The translations under genes were made by a program, and so were the position numbers. A stretch of DNA of 64,000 bases from Lotus japonicus (Eukaryota > Streptophyta > Magnoliopsida > Fabales > Fabaceae): contig NC_080045.1 of assembly GCF_012489685.1 (NCBI RefSeq), positions 2,733,001 to 2,797,000 on the forward strand. The letters run 5' to 3'. Each line of letters starts with the position of its first letter. Position 1 is the first letter of the stretch. Below are positions 32,817 to 44,788 of the stretch, in pieces. The notes beneath the pieces were generated by a model, which had not been told where the DNA came from, did no database searches, and saw only the letters and a program-made list of their open reading frames with translations.

Positions 32817-35070
32817 TTGGACCGCCCTTGGCAGCATCGTGAACTTAACAACCCCAAGTATTCTCACTTCTTCTTTGTGTACGAGTTCCTGTTTCTCGAT
32901 TTGGGCATTAAACTCCCCTTTTTCGCCTTTTTCTCACCCAAATGCTATGTGACATCAACGTTTCTCCGTGCCAACTTCATCCTTGTTCCTGGACCTATTT
33001 GCGGTGCTTTGAGATCCTTTGTCATAGTGTTGATGTAGCGCCTTCCCCCGCCCTTTTCTCTTTCTTTTTTGGAATAGATCCTCAGTCTCAGGGGACCCAC
33101 GGCTGGGTCATTCTGGTTCCCCGGCCAGGCCGAGAGCGGTTTATTCCTCATCAGGTCAGTTCTGAATCTTATTTGGCTCGCCGATACTTCTGGGTTGTTG
33201 TCCACCCTGCTTATTCCTCGTTGTTTACAGAGAGAAAAGGAAAAGCTCTCTTTCCATTTTACTGGACACTGCGCCCTAAACCCTTATCTGATTCCCCCAA
33301 AATTTCTTCTTCTTCAAGAGAAAGTTTCTCTCTTGGGCTCTTATCCCAGCTTCCCCTTTTTAATTGCGCCGAACTGCTTGGCGTTTCTCCTGGATCTAAG
33401 TTGTTTCGTCGAATAGGTTTCCTTCTTTTTCCCTTCATCGCCCTCTTCTCTCTTTTCTTTTGAGCTTTTTATTTCTAATGACTGTTCTTTGTCTTTTTGT
33501 CAGGAAAAATGAAATTCTCTACTACTGAATTGATGGAGGCCTTTCTTTCTGGGATTGTCAAAGCTCCTACACCTGTTCGCGCCGGAGAGAAGAGGCCAGA
33601 CTCACCGGCAGACGACGGCTCCTCAAAAAAGAAGAAACTAAGTGAGCCAGACTCTCAAGCTTCTCAGCTGGATACCGCGGGCGGAGGGAAAGTTACTCCC
33701 GCTCTCTCTGCTTCAGCCGGTGCACACGACTCCTCCATTCTTGACCAAGGCGAGGAAGCGAACACTTCCTCGGCCGAGGACTTACCTCGCCCACTGTAAC
33801 ATCCCGACTTGACGACTGGCCTCACGGTAACAACACGAGTCTTTTCAGTGCGCTTTGTCCTCCCTCGCGCACTTCCCGGGAAAACTTCCCAGGAGGTCAC
33901 CCATCACGATATTGCTCCAAGGCAAGCACACTTAACCATGGAGTTCTTATCAGTTGGGCTCCCGAAAAGAAGTTGCAACTTGTTGTTATGGGTAGTACAA
34001 TCAAATCATATATGCCCTCCTCAACTGTATAGTCCATCCCTACACAGTCTCGGAATACCTCTTGTTCGGGTGTGGTGCGTCCCTCCACATAGAAGGCGAT
34101 CAATCCTCGCCCTTCTCATCTCAGGGCGTCACACCCACTGTCTCAGGCGGAGGCCCAGCTGTCGCCATCCTCCGTTCGTCCCTCTTCTCTTGCCTGTGTG
34201 ACTCCTGATCCATCTAACCCCACTTCCTCAAAGGTTGGAGACGGAGAATAGGGTCTTCCTCTAACTGTCCAAAAGAGCCTTCCCGCGATTCCACTTCCGA
34301 CCCCTTTTCCTTCTTGCTCTCCCATCCCTATCTTGAGAAGCTGAGGGAGGTTCCCAGCCAGAACCCGCAGGACGTCGCTCAGGAGGCTGTGTAAAACCTT
34401 CTCCGCGCCTGTTGTTTGTTCGCTCAGGTGGCCTGGCAGGCACGACCCCTCACCAGGATCGCGGGGCTTCGTCAGGAGGTGGAGAAGCTGCGTGCTGCCA
34501 ATCTCCAGGCCAATGAGACCTGTTCTGTCCAACCAGCTGGCTTGTGAGGTGGACAAAAACAAGAAGATACAGAAAGCCCTCACAGAGGCAAAATTTGCCC
34601 AGGCTGCAGCGGATGAAAAAGAAAAACGACTTGAGGACCAGGTTGAAGAGCTCTGCAAAGACCTCAGCTCCAAGGAAGCCATTGTTGCTTCCCAAGAGAA
34701 GGACCTTTCCGCTAAGGGCGAGGAAGTTGCTGATTTGCGTAGAAGATTGGAAGACAGGAGCAAGACGCTCGCCGACGCCCAGTTGGAACTGGAGTCCAAG
34801 TGCAAGCTCTTGGTGGAGAAGGATGCTCAGGCCCTCGCCTTGGAGGATAAAATAAGGAAGGAAGCTGCCCGCACAGTCGCCAATGAACGTATTCGCGGTT
34901 TCCTGATCGCCAAAGCTCAAGTCAAACACCTCCATCCTAACATCAACCTTGACCCTATGGGAGTTTTCAAGAAGATTACCCCCGCCGAGCTGGAGGGCCT
35001 TGATGATCCCCCAGAGGTCGTTTGTGTTGACCTTGGAGATGCTGTGGAACAAGAAGAAAAAGACAAATAG
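32817..35070 (+). pseudogene. Antisense accessory ORF of element A (putative gypsy-type transposon protein)
   Basis: Opposite in strand to gag-pol and downstream of it. In order: HFFFVYEFLFLDLGIKLPFF (core of the 'putative gypsy type transposon' family, Pfam PF04195 by memory), GWVILVPRPGRERF, a RRYFWVVVHPAYS/FPFYWT block, a low-complexity Lys/Ser linker with KKKK (33600s), then a long coiled coil (34540-34930: EEVADLRRRLEDR type heptads) and the tail NLDPMGVFKKITPAELEGLDDPP to a stop at 35068-35070. The N-terminus is missing, frames shift and a Cassandra LTR splits the linker. The homologue in element B (47034-49464) aligns block by block. Function in the retroelement is unknown. Confidence 0.75.
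33795..34133 (-). mobile_element. Cassandra (TRIM) solo LTR with 5S rRNA-like sequence
   Basis: A 339-bp block with TGTAACATCC at the left and GGGCGTCACA at the right is flanked by perfect CCCAC duplications (33790-33794 and 34134-34138). On the minus strand 33884-33960 reads AGAACTCCATGGTTAAGTGT, GCTTG and GATGGGTGACCTCCTGGGAA, which match the 5S rRNA internal promoter (AGTTAAGCGTGCTTG...GATGGGTGACC). A 5S-like insert with pol III boxes in a short LTR is diagnostic of Cassandra. It interrupts the antisense ORF of element A and is therefore younger than it. Confidence 0.92.
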
Positions 35071-35844
35071 ATATGAAACTTCCTTAATTTGGATTATTGT
35101 AATGTCAGTACTCCTTTGTTTGATTTGCCTATTACTTCAAGTTAATTAATTCGATTTTAGTTTCCTTAAATTTTTTATGCATGCTTGAGCGCTTTCTAAT
35201 TTTCTTCTCTCGGGCCCTTACGATTTCCTTATTTCTGAATTACGTCTGACGACATTGATGGTGTGCCGGGCTCAACTAGGACTTTTTGCTCAGTTTTTGA
35301 ACCGAGGCTTTTGTTTTGCACACACGTATTTCCCGTAAGAGCAGGTGTGGCCCCACTAGCCATATTAGGCGGGGTCTTACAATTGCTCAGGGCCCAATGG
35401 TCATATGGGTTTACCCGAGACTTTTGCCAAGTTGAAGAATGCTCGCCCATATTTCGGGGAGGTTATTGGGATAAGAAGCTTATCCGCACACATCGTCGAT
35501 GAGTGACGGCGAGTTGCGTCGGCTTTTCCGGAGCAATCCCCGGACATCAAGGTCGTGTTGGGATTGACACCTTCAGAGAATTTTTCCCACCGATCTCTCG
35601 CCGCAATTCAGTGTGATTGAAATTGCTGGATACAATTTTTGTATTTTCAATCAGACGTGATAGTCAACAAACTCCCGAGATGGAGAACAAGAACGTGTCT
35701 TTGTTTTAACCATTTAGGAACTTTGGCCAATAACTCCTTGAAATGGAGTACAAAAGTATACTTCGTCATTTTTATTTTTAACTCTTCAGCCTATGTGAGG
35801 CGCGCTTCTTGCCCTTGCATCAAATCCAGCTCTCCATCGATTCA
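35071..35844. other. Inter-ORF region of element A
   Basis: Lies between the convergent ends of the antisense ORF and pol. It contains one copy of a block (35520-35600, AATCCCCGGACATCAAGGTC and GAATTTTTCCCACC) whose reverse complement is present twice in element B (46345-46560). No coding signal. Confidence 0.6.
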
Positions 35845-38811
35845 TTAGCTGCAGTAGTACTTTAAGCTTGTTGCGTTCCAGGATCGTCCCTTTCCCAAAA
35901 CTCTCAAGATTCTGTAAGGTCCTTCCCAGATTGGGCTTAGCTTGTTTCCGGTGATCCCTGTCCGCTTCTTAAGCACCAAGTCCCCCTTATGCATTTCCCT
36001 CGGCCGTACTTTTGAGTCGTATTTGGCTGCAGCTCGCTACTTCATTGCAGCCTCCCTGAGGCGGGCCTCATCGTGCGTTTCTGATAGCAAATCTAGCTCT
36101 GCCGCCATGTTTGAAGAATTCTCACCCTCGAACTCCGGCACTGTTCGCCACGAACTGTTGTCTATTTCCACGGGAAGCATGGCGTCCGCCCCATAAGTCA
36201 TCCTGAATGGAGTTTCCCCCGTAGTTGAGTGTTGCGTAGTGTTGTACGACCAGATTACAATCGAGAGCTCATCCAACCAGGCCCCCTTTGCTTCTAAGAG
36301 CCGGCGCTTCAAACCTCGCAAAATGACTTTGTTTGCCGATTTCGCTTGCCCGTTAGTTTGTGGATGTTCCACCGAGGAAAACCTCCTCTGAATACCCATC
36401 TCCTCACAGAACTCTCTGGTTTGATTACTCGCAAACTGCGTTCCATTTTCTGAGACGATCGCCCTCGGCACCCCGAACCGGCACACGATCCTTTTCTAGT
36501 AAAAACTTATGATTTTGGCCGCTGTAATGCTCGAAAGGGGCTCAGCCTCCACCCACTTGGTAAAGTAGTCCACCGCCACGAGGATGAACTTCATTTGTGA
36601 CCTGGCGGTAGGGAAAGGTCCGACCAGGTCAACCCCCACATGGCAAAGGGCCAAGGGGAGCTAATTGTGGCCAATTGCTCTGGCGGGGCTCTGGGCAAGT
36701 CCGCAAATTTTTGACACTTTTCACATTTCTTTACGAATTCCGCACAGTCTTTCCTTATTGTGGGCCAGTAAAAACCCGCTCTGAGGACTTTGCTCGCCAG
36801 TGACCTTCCTCCGATGTGGCTAACGCAGACTCCCTCGTGAACTTCTGTCATAACAACCTCGTATTTCGCCGGCGCAAGACATCTTAAGAGAGGCGAACTA
36901 AATCCCCGCCGGAAGAGGATCCCATCCAGTAATGTGTAGTGCCCCGCTTCTCTCCTTTGTGCCTTTGAGTATTTCACTACATCGCTTGATTCCCCCGCCA
37001 GGATGTCGACGATGGGATCCATCCAAGTCTCCCGGTGACCAACCGACGCCACCAACCAACTCTCCCTCTATGCTGGGGTTGGCGAGCGTCTCCTGAATCA
37101 CGCTTCGATTGTTTCCAGGTTTTCGAGTGCTCGCTAATTTCGCGAGGGCGTCCGCCCTTTGATTTTGCGCTCGTGGAACAAACTCAACTACAACCTCTTG
37201 CAAACGACCCATGAGCAGCCGTACGCGCTCCAGATACTTAACCAAGGCCGGATCCTTTACTTGAAACTCCCTGTTGACTTGGTTCGCCACTAACAATGAA
37301 TCTGTTATGATTAGCAAACTGTCGATTTGTACTTCGATCGCCAGCTTTAGCCCTGCAATCAGAGCCTCATATTCCGCCTGGTTATTACTAGCCTTGAACT
37401 GGAATATGAGGGATTGCTCCAACACTAGCTCCCCTGGTCCTTGCAGCGTGACCCCAGCTCCACTTCCGTTGTCATTTGACGACCCATCGACAAACAGAAT
37501 CCATTGCGTGCTCACCTTCTCGCCCTCTTCCGGCGTTAATTCAACCACAAAATCAGCCAAAGTCTATGCACCGACCTTCCCTCTTTTATCATACTGTAAA
37601 CCATACTCTGACAATTCTACCGACCACGCGACGAGTGTTCCCGACAGATCTGGCTTCTGCAACACCTGTCTCAAAGGAAGATCAGTTCTTATTTTTACCT
37701 GGAAGCTTTGGAAATACGGTCTTAGGCGCCTGGCGGTGATGAGGACGGCGAGCGCCGCCTTCTCTATCTTCTGATATCTGATTTCTGCGCCTTGGAGTGT
37801 ATGACTTACAAAGTAAACGATTTTCTGCTCTCTGTCTACCTCCTGGAGGATCACCGAGCTGATGGCGTGATCGCTGACGGAGAAGTATAAGTGCAAAGGA
37901 AGGCCTTGGGCTGGCTTTGACAGAACAGGTGGTGCTGACAACATCTCCTTAAGGCGGGTGAAGGCTTCTTCGCACTCCGAGCTCCACTCGAACGCTGCAT
38001 TCTTCTTAAGACATTTGAAGAACGGGGTTGACTTATCGCCCGAGTGAGGGAGAAAATGGGATAGGGCCGCAATCCGCCCCATCAATCACTGCACTTCCTT
38101 CACGCTGCTCGGGCTTTTCATCTCCTGGATCGCCTTACACTTATCTGGATTAATCTCAATTCCCCTTGACGTAATCATGAAACCTAAGAACTTTCCCCCC
38201 TGTATGCCGAAAGAACACTTCTCCGGATTAAGTCTCATGTTGTGCTTTCAGATTCTACCAAAAGCCTCTGTTAAATCCTCATGATGGTTCACCCTCAAAA
38301 CTGATTTGACGATCATATCGTCGACATACACCTCCATGTTTCTTCCTACTTGGCCCTCGAACACTCTATCCATCAATCGCTGGTACGTCGCCCCCGCATT
38401 TTTCAATCCAAAAGGCATGGTTTGATAACAGTAATTTACTCTGGCGGTCATGAAGGTTGTTTTGTCTTCGTCAGCAGGATGCATTTTGATCTGGTGGTAT
38501 CGTGAATAAGCGTCCATCAAGCTAAGGAGTTCATTCCCCGAAGCTCCGTCTACCAGCCTGTCTATGCTTGGCAGTGGGTAGGAATCTTTAGGGCATGCCT
38601 TGTTTAGGTCTGTATAGTCCATGCACATTCGCCATTTTCCGTTCGGTTTTTTTACCATTACTACATTTGCCAGCCAGGTAGGATATTTGATTTCTCGAAT
38701 AAAGTCTGTAGCTAGTAACTTGTTCGCCTCCTGTTGGATTGCTTTTTCCTTTTCATCGCCCATTCTCCGGCGAGTCTGGGTCACTGGATTTATTCCTGGG
38801 TTTAATGCCAA
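35845..38811 (-). pseudogene. Element A pol: reverse transcriptase, RNase H and integrase remnants
   Basis: Minus-strand order: RT (38811-38248) with WRMCMDYTDLNKACPKDSYP, LMDAYSRYHQI, MPFGLKNAGATYQR and the catalytic YVDDM; RT thumb/RNase H (38085-37564) with FFKCLKKNAAFEWSSECEEA; a second, plant-type RNase H (37560-37060) with FVDGSSNDNGSGAG and NQAEYEALIAGL; integrase zinc region (36980-36600) with HIGGRSLASKV and CEKCQKFA; integrase core (36486-36037) with VSENGTQFAS and NTTQHSTTGETPF; and an integrase C-terminal part (RAAAKYDSKVRPREMHKGDL) ending with TAA at 35845-35847. Frameshifts at about 38240, 37560, 37030 and 36650, and a TAG near 36037, disable it. Confidence 0.9.
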
Positions 38812-39390
38812 CCTGTAGCGTAGCGCTTTCGTGCCGCGCTAGTGACTCCTCCTCCACCGAACCCTCCGGCGATCGTGCCTACTTCCTTAGGCGTTGAAGA
38901 CACATTGTCCCATGCTTTGGCAATTTTTCCTGTTGTTATTAACTTCCCCACCGCGGTTGTAAAGCGTGGCATTCTTCGGTAGCGTGGCTGGAGGCTCGGT
39001 GATAAGCGCACCATTCCGCCTTCAATCTCCCTTTTAAGGAAGGAAACTTTGGCTGTCGTAAAGATGCTCGGTAACTCCTTTCATATGAATCACCAGGCGT
39101 TGGTGTTGCGTCTACTGCTCGGCTCTCTTTATCTTGTCGCTCCAAACAGTTAACGACATCGGAAATCAGCCCTTGCCAACCGCTACCAATATTCGGTGTC
39201 TGAGGCGGAGGTTGCGCGCCGCTTGAGACGCTCGACAAGAAAACTGAATACCTCACCCTTTTCTTGTGCTTTCTCATGTTCGCGCGGTGCCGCAGCGGAA
39301 TTCTTGTACTCTTCACACTTCCTTTTTGTGATCGTCCATGTTCCTCCATCGAGCTTCGCCAATGTATTAAAGAAACGCAATCAGAAAACC
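38802..39390 (-). pseudogene. Element A gag remnant
   Basis: Minus-strand frames read WCAYHRASSHATEECHAL, a variant of the C-x2-H..H-x4-C gag knuckle of plant Tat elements, then GTIAGGFGGGGVTSAARKRY, which matches TIAGGFGGGGETASARRRHV of element B. The N-terminal gag half and the protease are missing. The frame shifts within the segment. Confidence 0.7.
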
Positions 39391-39480
39391 TTGAAAATTG
39401 GAGAAAAATCGCACAGAAAATCGAGTTTCACGTAACTGAATCGCGATCCACGTAGTCCGGGAATCGAAATCTACCGTTCC

Positions 39481-39497
39481 CCACAGACGGCGCCAAA
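39481..39497 (-). other. Primer-binding site of element A
   Basis: On the minus strand TGGCGCCGTCTGTGGGG follows the LTR end (ACA) after two bases. The same motif follows the LTR of element B. This type of site is found in Tat-group elements. Confidence 0.75.
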
Positions 39498-39822
39498 TGT
39501 TCTAACCTGAGAACATCGAAAGGGGTAGAGTACCCAAAGTGTGAGGGAAACGGTATGAACGATTTAGAGAGAGAAGCTCTAACTGCTTAGAGAGAGAGAG
39601 AGAGAGTAACTGAATTTCAATCTGAATATTCTTCAAATGAGCTAAGAGTCCTTTACAATTGGTATTCCCCTCCTATTTATAGGGGCTGAGTCAGGCTTCC
39701 GCGCCTTTAATCCATCTAAATGGGCCGGTTGGGCCTCAGTGGGAGAGGCCCAAGACCTTGGCGCACTCCCAGTACAGGACTAGCGCTCCTGGGCGAGGGT
39801 CCCTGGAGTCTCGCCCAGTCCA
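39498..39822 (-). repeat. 5' LTR of element A (325 bp)
   Basis: On the minus strand it begins TGGACTGGGCGAGACTCC and ends TTAGAACA before the primer-binding site. It holds a TATA-like CTATAAATAGG (39672-39683), a GA/CT microsatellite (39586-39606) and, at its start, a near-palindrome CTGGGCGAG...CTCGCCCAG. It aligns over its length with 42778-43095 in inverse orientation. Confidence 0.85.
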
Positions 39823-42777
39823 GATTAGAACCCCAATGAATTAAAATTTAATTCCTGAGTTAACACAACTATTTCAAATTAGACTTTATTCAAAGTTAGG
39901 TTTCTCCACTTTTTTCAATTGATACAACTTATTTAAAATATCAAAAAACCAGTTTTTTTAAAAAGTTTATTTAAGAACTGATTTTAATATATCTCTCTTA
40001 AAAAAAACATATATAATGGAAATAATACAGATTGATACATAAATCAAACATTAAAATATAGTAAGAACCATTGCATCAAACAAAAGGATGAACATAATAT
40101 CATTGAAACATTCATTACATCCAGGAACCCAACTCATAGAGCAACTTGAAATAAAAAAATAAAAAAAAAACTAAATCAAGGTTCTTAAAAGGGAAACCAT
40201 GGCTCAAAGAATCAGCAAAATACATCAAAAAACAAAACCAATTTCAATAACCAAAATATCTTTCAGATTTTCTCCTTCTTGACAATCTTTAATGGATGAC
40301 TTTAAAAACATCATCCCTGCAGAGAGAAATGAAAAGATAGAATAGAGTAAAAGATTGGGGGAAAATGAGATCTTCTACCTAAGTTAAGAATTAAATGAAA
40401 GTGAAGTCAAACTTTCTTATAAGAGATTCTATAATAGAAGCATGAATTTGCCATCCTTGATATAAAAAAAAATAGTTAGACTTTAGCATGAAGTTGTTCT
40501 TTTTGCTGCTGGATAAAAAGATAGTCAAAGAGAATTAAAAACATGTAGTTCTCGTGCTTACGGTGACACCTTGCTTAATAACAAAGCATAGAATCATATA
40601 CACAAATCTTTTGAGGGCCCATCTTTTGATATGCAGCCAGATTCAAAACATTTTCCACAGCTTTCTATTGTACCAGAACAGTCATATCAAGAGAGCTATT
40701 TTTGAATTGCAATCTACAAAGAGAATATACATCAACATTAGATGCATTAAAGGACTGCAAAGACAACAAAAAAAACTAATAATGCAGAACTTAAAGTTTT
40801 TATTTTCCTCACCATGGTCCTGATTGGGAGGAATCTAGATTATCTAACATCCTCCCTACCAACAACAGTGAATTAACATTAAGCCTACTAAATTGAATGA
40901 AGGAATGATGATTGTACCAATTCTAAATAAGAGAACAACTTTGGAGAAACCTGACCTAATAGTGTGCAACAAAATAGCAGCAGAGTTGTAGTGAGAATGA
41001 TGAATGCTTCAAGGGAATATTATGATGAAATTACAAATAACAACTAAAACTTCTAATGAATTGAGCAAGAACCTCAGTAGCAACGTCAACTAAAAACAAT
41101 GACCTCATAAAAAGGAAAGATATAGGCAAATTCCAATTTCTAAAGCTTCCAACTATTACTTTATTTTATAATCAATCCCATGAGTTTATTTAAGAGATAT
41201 GCTTGCTCAATAAACTTATGTCCAATAAACTACTGATCCCAACAGAACTCAGGTATAGCTGTACAAATTTCATTTCCTCTCCTCCTGCATACGGGCCTGC
41301 ATCTTGTTCAGAATCATTGATTTTAATAAAATCCAACACTGCGGAATAGCATACTGGAGATTAGAGAAAAATAATGAGGTTAGCTTACTTAACATTGATA
41401 AAATTAAATGTTATTGAATTGAAATATTTGGACCATGACAGCAGAAGCAATATTGAATGTCATCTCCAATATATTCTGTCCATTTCCTTTGAATGGGATT
41501 TTGGTGTTCACAATGCTCACAAAGACACCAATCCTATCTTAGAGTTCGAGAAATTTGACCAAAATAATAAACACCAAATTGTTTTTCCATATTAAGACTT
41601 AAGAGAGGAAAATAAGACTTCTTCATAAACGACATAATTTATATAAAAATCACTCCTTCCATTACACCAAAACAGTTCTCCAAAATACAAAAATAGAAAG
41701 TGTTATATGAAAAGAACATACTTTTGTGATAAGAAATCAGATGCAAAATTAACAATGATACATCAATGAATGGAGTCCCAAAAATAGTATATCCAATACA
41801 CGTCCAAACAAAAACGATATGCTTTTAGAAAAGGATGAAGAGTTGATTAGAGAAATCTAGCCTGCTAAGAAAATAAACCTATTAGAAAAGGGGAAGATGA
41901 ACAGGGTAACCATTTTGCAACAATTAAGCAAAAATTGACTACAGAGTATAACAACAAAAAAGATAGGTTAGAAATCGTTTCCCGACACCTGGATCATAGC
42001 CAAAATCAATATTTCTTTACAACTTATTCACATCAAATCATTATTTGGCCAAATCCGCAGGAAAAAGGGGTGTTTGGGGTGTTTCTACTATTCCTATGTC
42101 TATGAATCATTATTCGTTCTCATTAATTGCATTGGAATAAGAAATGCAAAAGACTAAAAGTTATTTTGTGTTGAAGAACCAAAAACCAATTCCAATTCAG
42201 TTTTATTAAGTCCCTCAGTTTTTTTTTTGAAATGTTTGTAACAATATAAAATTTTCAACACATCCTTTTTTTATTTTGGAAAAATATGTGAGATATTTTC
42301 TTATTTTTGTGAAAATGTATAACTGGTTGTACCTTTTGTTTTATTTTTAAAATTTTTTTGTTTAATTATTAAAAAAGTTAAACATGTAATGTCCCTAAAT
42401 TTAGTTTTTCTTCCAAAATATAAGACTCAAATTTAGTTTTTTCATTCATTAACTAAATAACTATTCGAATGTGCATATCCATACTATCATTTAAAGTTGT
42501 AACAGTAGACAAATAATTGTGGCATATTTTTGGACGGAATTACGTTTTATAATTGAAGATATTGGAAATAGAGAGGAGGGGAATAAAATATTCAAGTATT
42601 CTTGTTTTAATATGAGTATAGATAGATATTCTAAAGTTGTTTAAAAAAAAGAATGTCTAACGTTAAAAAGAGCTTATAAAAAAAAATTTAAAGTTAAAAA
42701 GTATTTTAAATTTTAAATAACCGTAAAAGAAATTAAATAAAAGAGAAGGAATCAGAATGGTAAAATAAAATTGAAAG
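39823..42777. other. AT-rich spacer between the two Tat elements
   Basis: About 2.95 kb of AT-rich DNA. Open frames at 40554-40823 and 41374-41595 have no recognisable domain. A minus-strand stretch at 41235-41345 (VLDFIKINDSEQDAG after an AG) might be an isolated exon but I cannot connect it to anything. No element termini other than those of the flanking LTRs. Confidence 0.4.
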
Positions 42778-43095
42778 TGGACTGGGCGAGACCCCAGGGT
42801 CCCTCGCCCAGAGGCATTTGACCTTAGGCAGGGAGCGCGCCAGGGACTTGAGCCTCTCTCCCCGAGGCCCAAATGGCCCATTAAGACATATCAGAAGAGC
42901 CAAGCCCAACTCCACGCCTATAAATAGGGGATGATTACCAATTGTAAGGGACTCTGAGCTCATTTGAGAAATATTCAGATTGAAATTCAGTTATTCTCTC
43001 TCTCTAGCGGTTAGAACTTCTCTCTCTAAAACACTCGTATCACTTTTCTCACACTTTGGGCACTCTACCCCATTCAATGTTCTCAGGATAGAACA
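42778..43095 (+). repeat. 5' LTR of element B (318 bp)
   Basis: Starts TGGACTGGGCGAGACCCC and ends ATAGAACA. TATAAATA is at 42919-42926, a CT microsatellite near 42994-43006, and the palindrome CTGGGCGAG / CTCGCCCAG at the start. It is the inverse counterpart of 39498-39822. Confidence 0.87.
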
Positions 43096-43097
43096 TT

Positions 43098-43114
43098 TGG
43101 CGCCGTCTGTGGGG
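43098..43114 (+). other. Primer-binding site of element B
   Basis: TGGCGCCGTCTGTGGGG lies two bases after the LTR end, identical to the site of element A. Confidence 0.8.
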
Positions 43115-43240
43115 ATCGGTAGATTTTGATTCCCGGACTACGTGGATCGTGATTCAGTTGCGTGAAGCTCGATTTTCTGTGCAATTTTCTTCAGTTTTCA
43201 AGATTGTTTGTTTGAATTCTTTGCCTCACTACCGAAGCAG

Positions 43241-44780
43241 ATGGAAACGCGTCGTAGACGACGTGATGAGGATCGAGAGCGACGACGCGTTTCGCCGCCG
43301 CGTCGCGTGAGAGGTAGACCGCGACCAATTAACTTCTCCTCCTCCGCCACCGCCTCCGCCTCCGCCTCCTCCTTCTCCGACGCCTCCATTGCCTTCTCCA
43401 CCTACTTCGCCGGAGCAGCAGAGGACGCCGGAGCATTCACCTCCGGACTCGGGAGAGGAGACTCAGGCACCGATCTCCAGTCAAGATTGGAGACGCTTGA
43501 TTCGTAGTGTTGATGACATCCGCCAGTGAAACGATTATTTGTAGGAGCAACTGGAGTACTATCGCGTCGAACAGCAGGACGAGGGGGAGCGCGAGGCCAA
43601 GGCCGTAGCTGTGTTTGAGCCGTTTTCGGCGGCTGTAAGGGAAGTTGCGATTCCAGATAATATGAAGAATATTGTCCTTGAGACGTACAACGGGAAGGTT
43701 GATCCCAAGGAACACCTGCTATACTTTAACACGAAGATGGTGATCAGTGCCGCTTCCGATGCTGTAAAGTGCAGGATGTTTCCGGCTACGTTCAAAGGCA
43801 CTGTCATGGCATGGTTCACAATACTGCCCCGAGGATCAATCACGAATTTCCGTGACTTCTCATCCAAGTTCTTAGTCCAGTTCTCGGCAAGTAAAACCAA
43901 ACAAGTGACGATTGAGGACTTGTACAATGTGCGCCAGTCTGAGGGCGAGACTCTGAAGCAGTATGTGAAACGGTTCGGCGCCGCGTCGGTAAAAATAGAG
44001 GAGTCAGAGCCGAATGCCTGTGCTCGTGCCTTCAAGAACGGATTGCAACCTGGGATGCTAAATAGCAAGTTGAGTCGCAAGCCGGCCCGATCAATGGCTG
44101 AGGTTCAGGCGAGAGCAAACACTTATATACTTGACGAGGAGGACGATGCTTTTAAGCGAAGGCGTACGAAGGTAGAGAAAGATGGCGATCAGAGGGATGC
44201 ATCGCCAGAGGATAAGCCGAGCACAGAGAAAGCGGAAGGGAGCAAGAGACGAGACAGAAAGATGCGTACGAATGAAAAAGCGCCGAGAGAACCATTGTAC
44301 CCCAATAAGGAGAATTCCGAGCGTCGCCGACCCTGGCAACAAGTAGACTCTCGTCGGCGAGAGGAGTCAGGGAAAAGTTTGAGTGCGCATTTGACGGAGC
44401 TGCTGCGTGAGGTTAAGGCGACACAAGCAGTGGAGGAAGGCAAGAAAGAAACAGGCTCGCCCCGGGCGATGTTAGATAAGACCAAGTGGTGCGAGTATCA
44501 CCGCTCGGCGGGACATGACATTGGGGACTGTTTTACTCTGAAGAATGAAATTGAGAAGCTCATCCGAGCGGGGCGGTCACAGCTGGGTGACCGTGATGAT
44601 CGCTGGAGCGGGGAGCGGCAACGAGGGAACCGGTATAATGGGTCTCGCCAACAAGCTGATCGTAAACGGGAGGATCACCGCCGTACCCCAAGCGCCGACA
44701 AAAAGGAAACACCGGCCACACGGAAAATGGGGCGGAGGAAACCTTCAATAAGGACCTTGAGCCGCCGGTTGGGACGATAA
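43241..44780 (+). pseudogene. Element B gag
   Basis: ATG at 43241 opens a basic N-terminus (METRRRRRDEDRERRRVSPP). Stops occur at about 43505-43550. An open frame then runs 43611-44780: VLETYNGKVDPKEHLLYFNT, MFPATFKGTVMAWFTILPRG, FLVQFSASKTKQVTIEDLYN, which is the retrotransposon gag (PF03732-like) capsid core. A knuckle-like WCEYHRSAGHDIGDCFTLK follows with a highly charged tail. The capsid part is intact over some 390 codons, the break being near the N-terminus. Confidence 0.9.
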
Positions 44781-44788
44781 ATACGATT

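Larger units (their letters stand above)
32817..39822 (-). mobile_element. Element A: Tat-lineage Ty3/gypsy retrotransposon, 3'-truncated
   Basis: Transcribed leftwards: LTR 39498-39822, primer-binding site, gag remnant, RT-RNase H-integrase remnant, inter-ORF region and an antisense ORF (32817-35070) cut off at about 32817. No second LTR is present. The plant-specific second RNase H (WILFVDGSSNDNGSGAG) between RT and integrase, the TGGCGCCGTCTGTGGGG primer-binding site and the antisense ORF all point to the Tat/Retand/Ogre group. Multiple frameshifts and loss of protease make it non-autonomous. The deletion joins TSAARKRYA of the gag-pro region directly to the RT leader. Confidence 0.88.

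Noticed and set aside
33884..33960. A 5S rRNA gene on the minus strand
   Set aside because: Only the internal-promoter half resembles 5S, and it is embedded in an LTR with TG...CA ends and a 5-bp duplication; Cassandra explains it.
39586..39606. CRISPR-like or regulatory repeat
   Set aside because: A simple GA/CT microsatellite; the same kind occurs at 17258-17274 and 25450-25470. No spaced repeat array exists in the window.
40554..40823. 89-codon ORF in the spacer between the Tat elements
   Set aside because: AT-rich composition, no domain, no splice signals and no retroelement motif.
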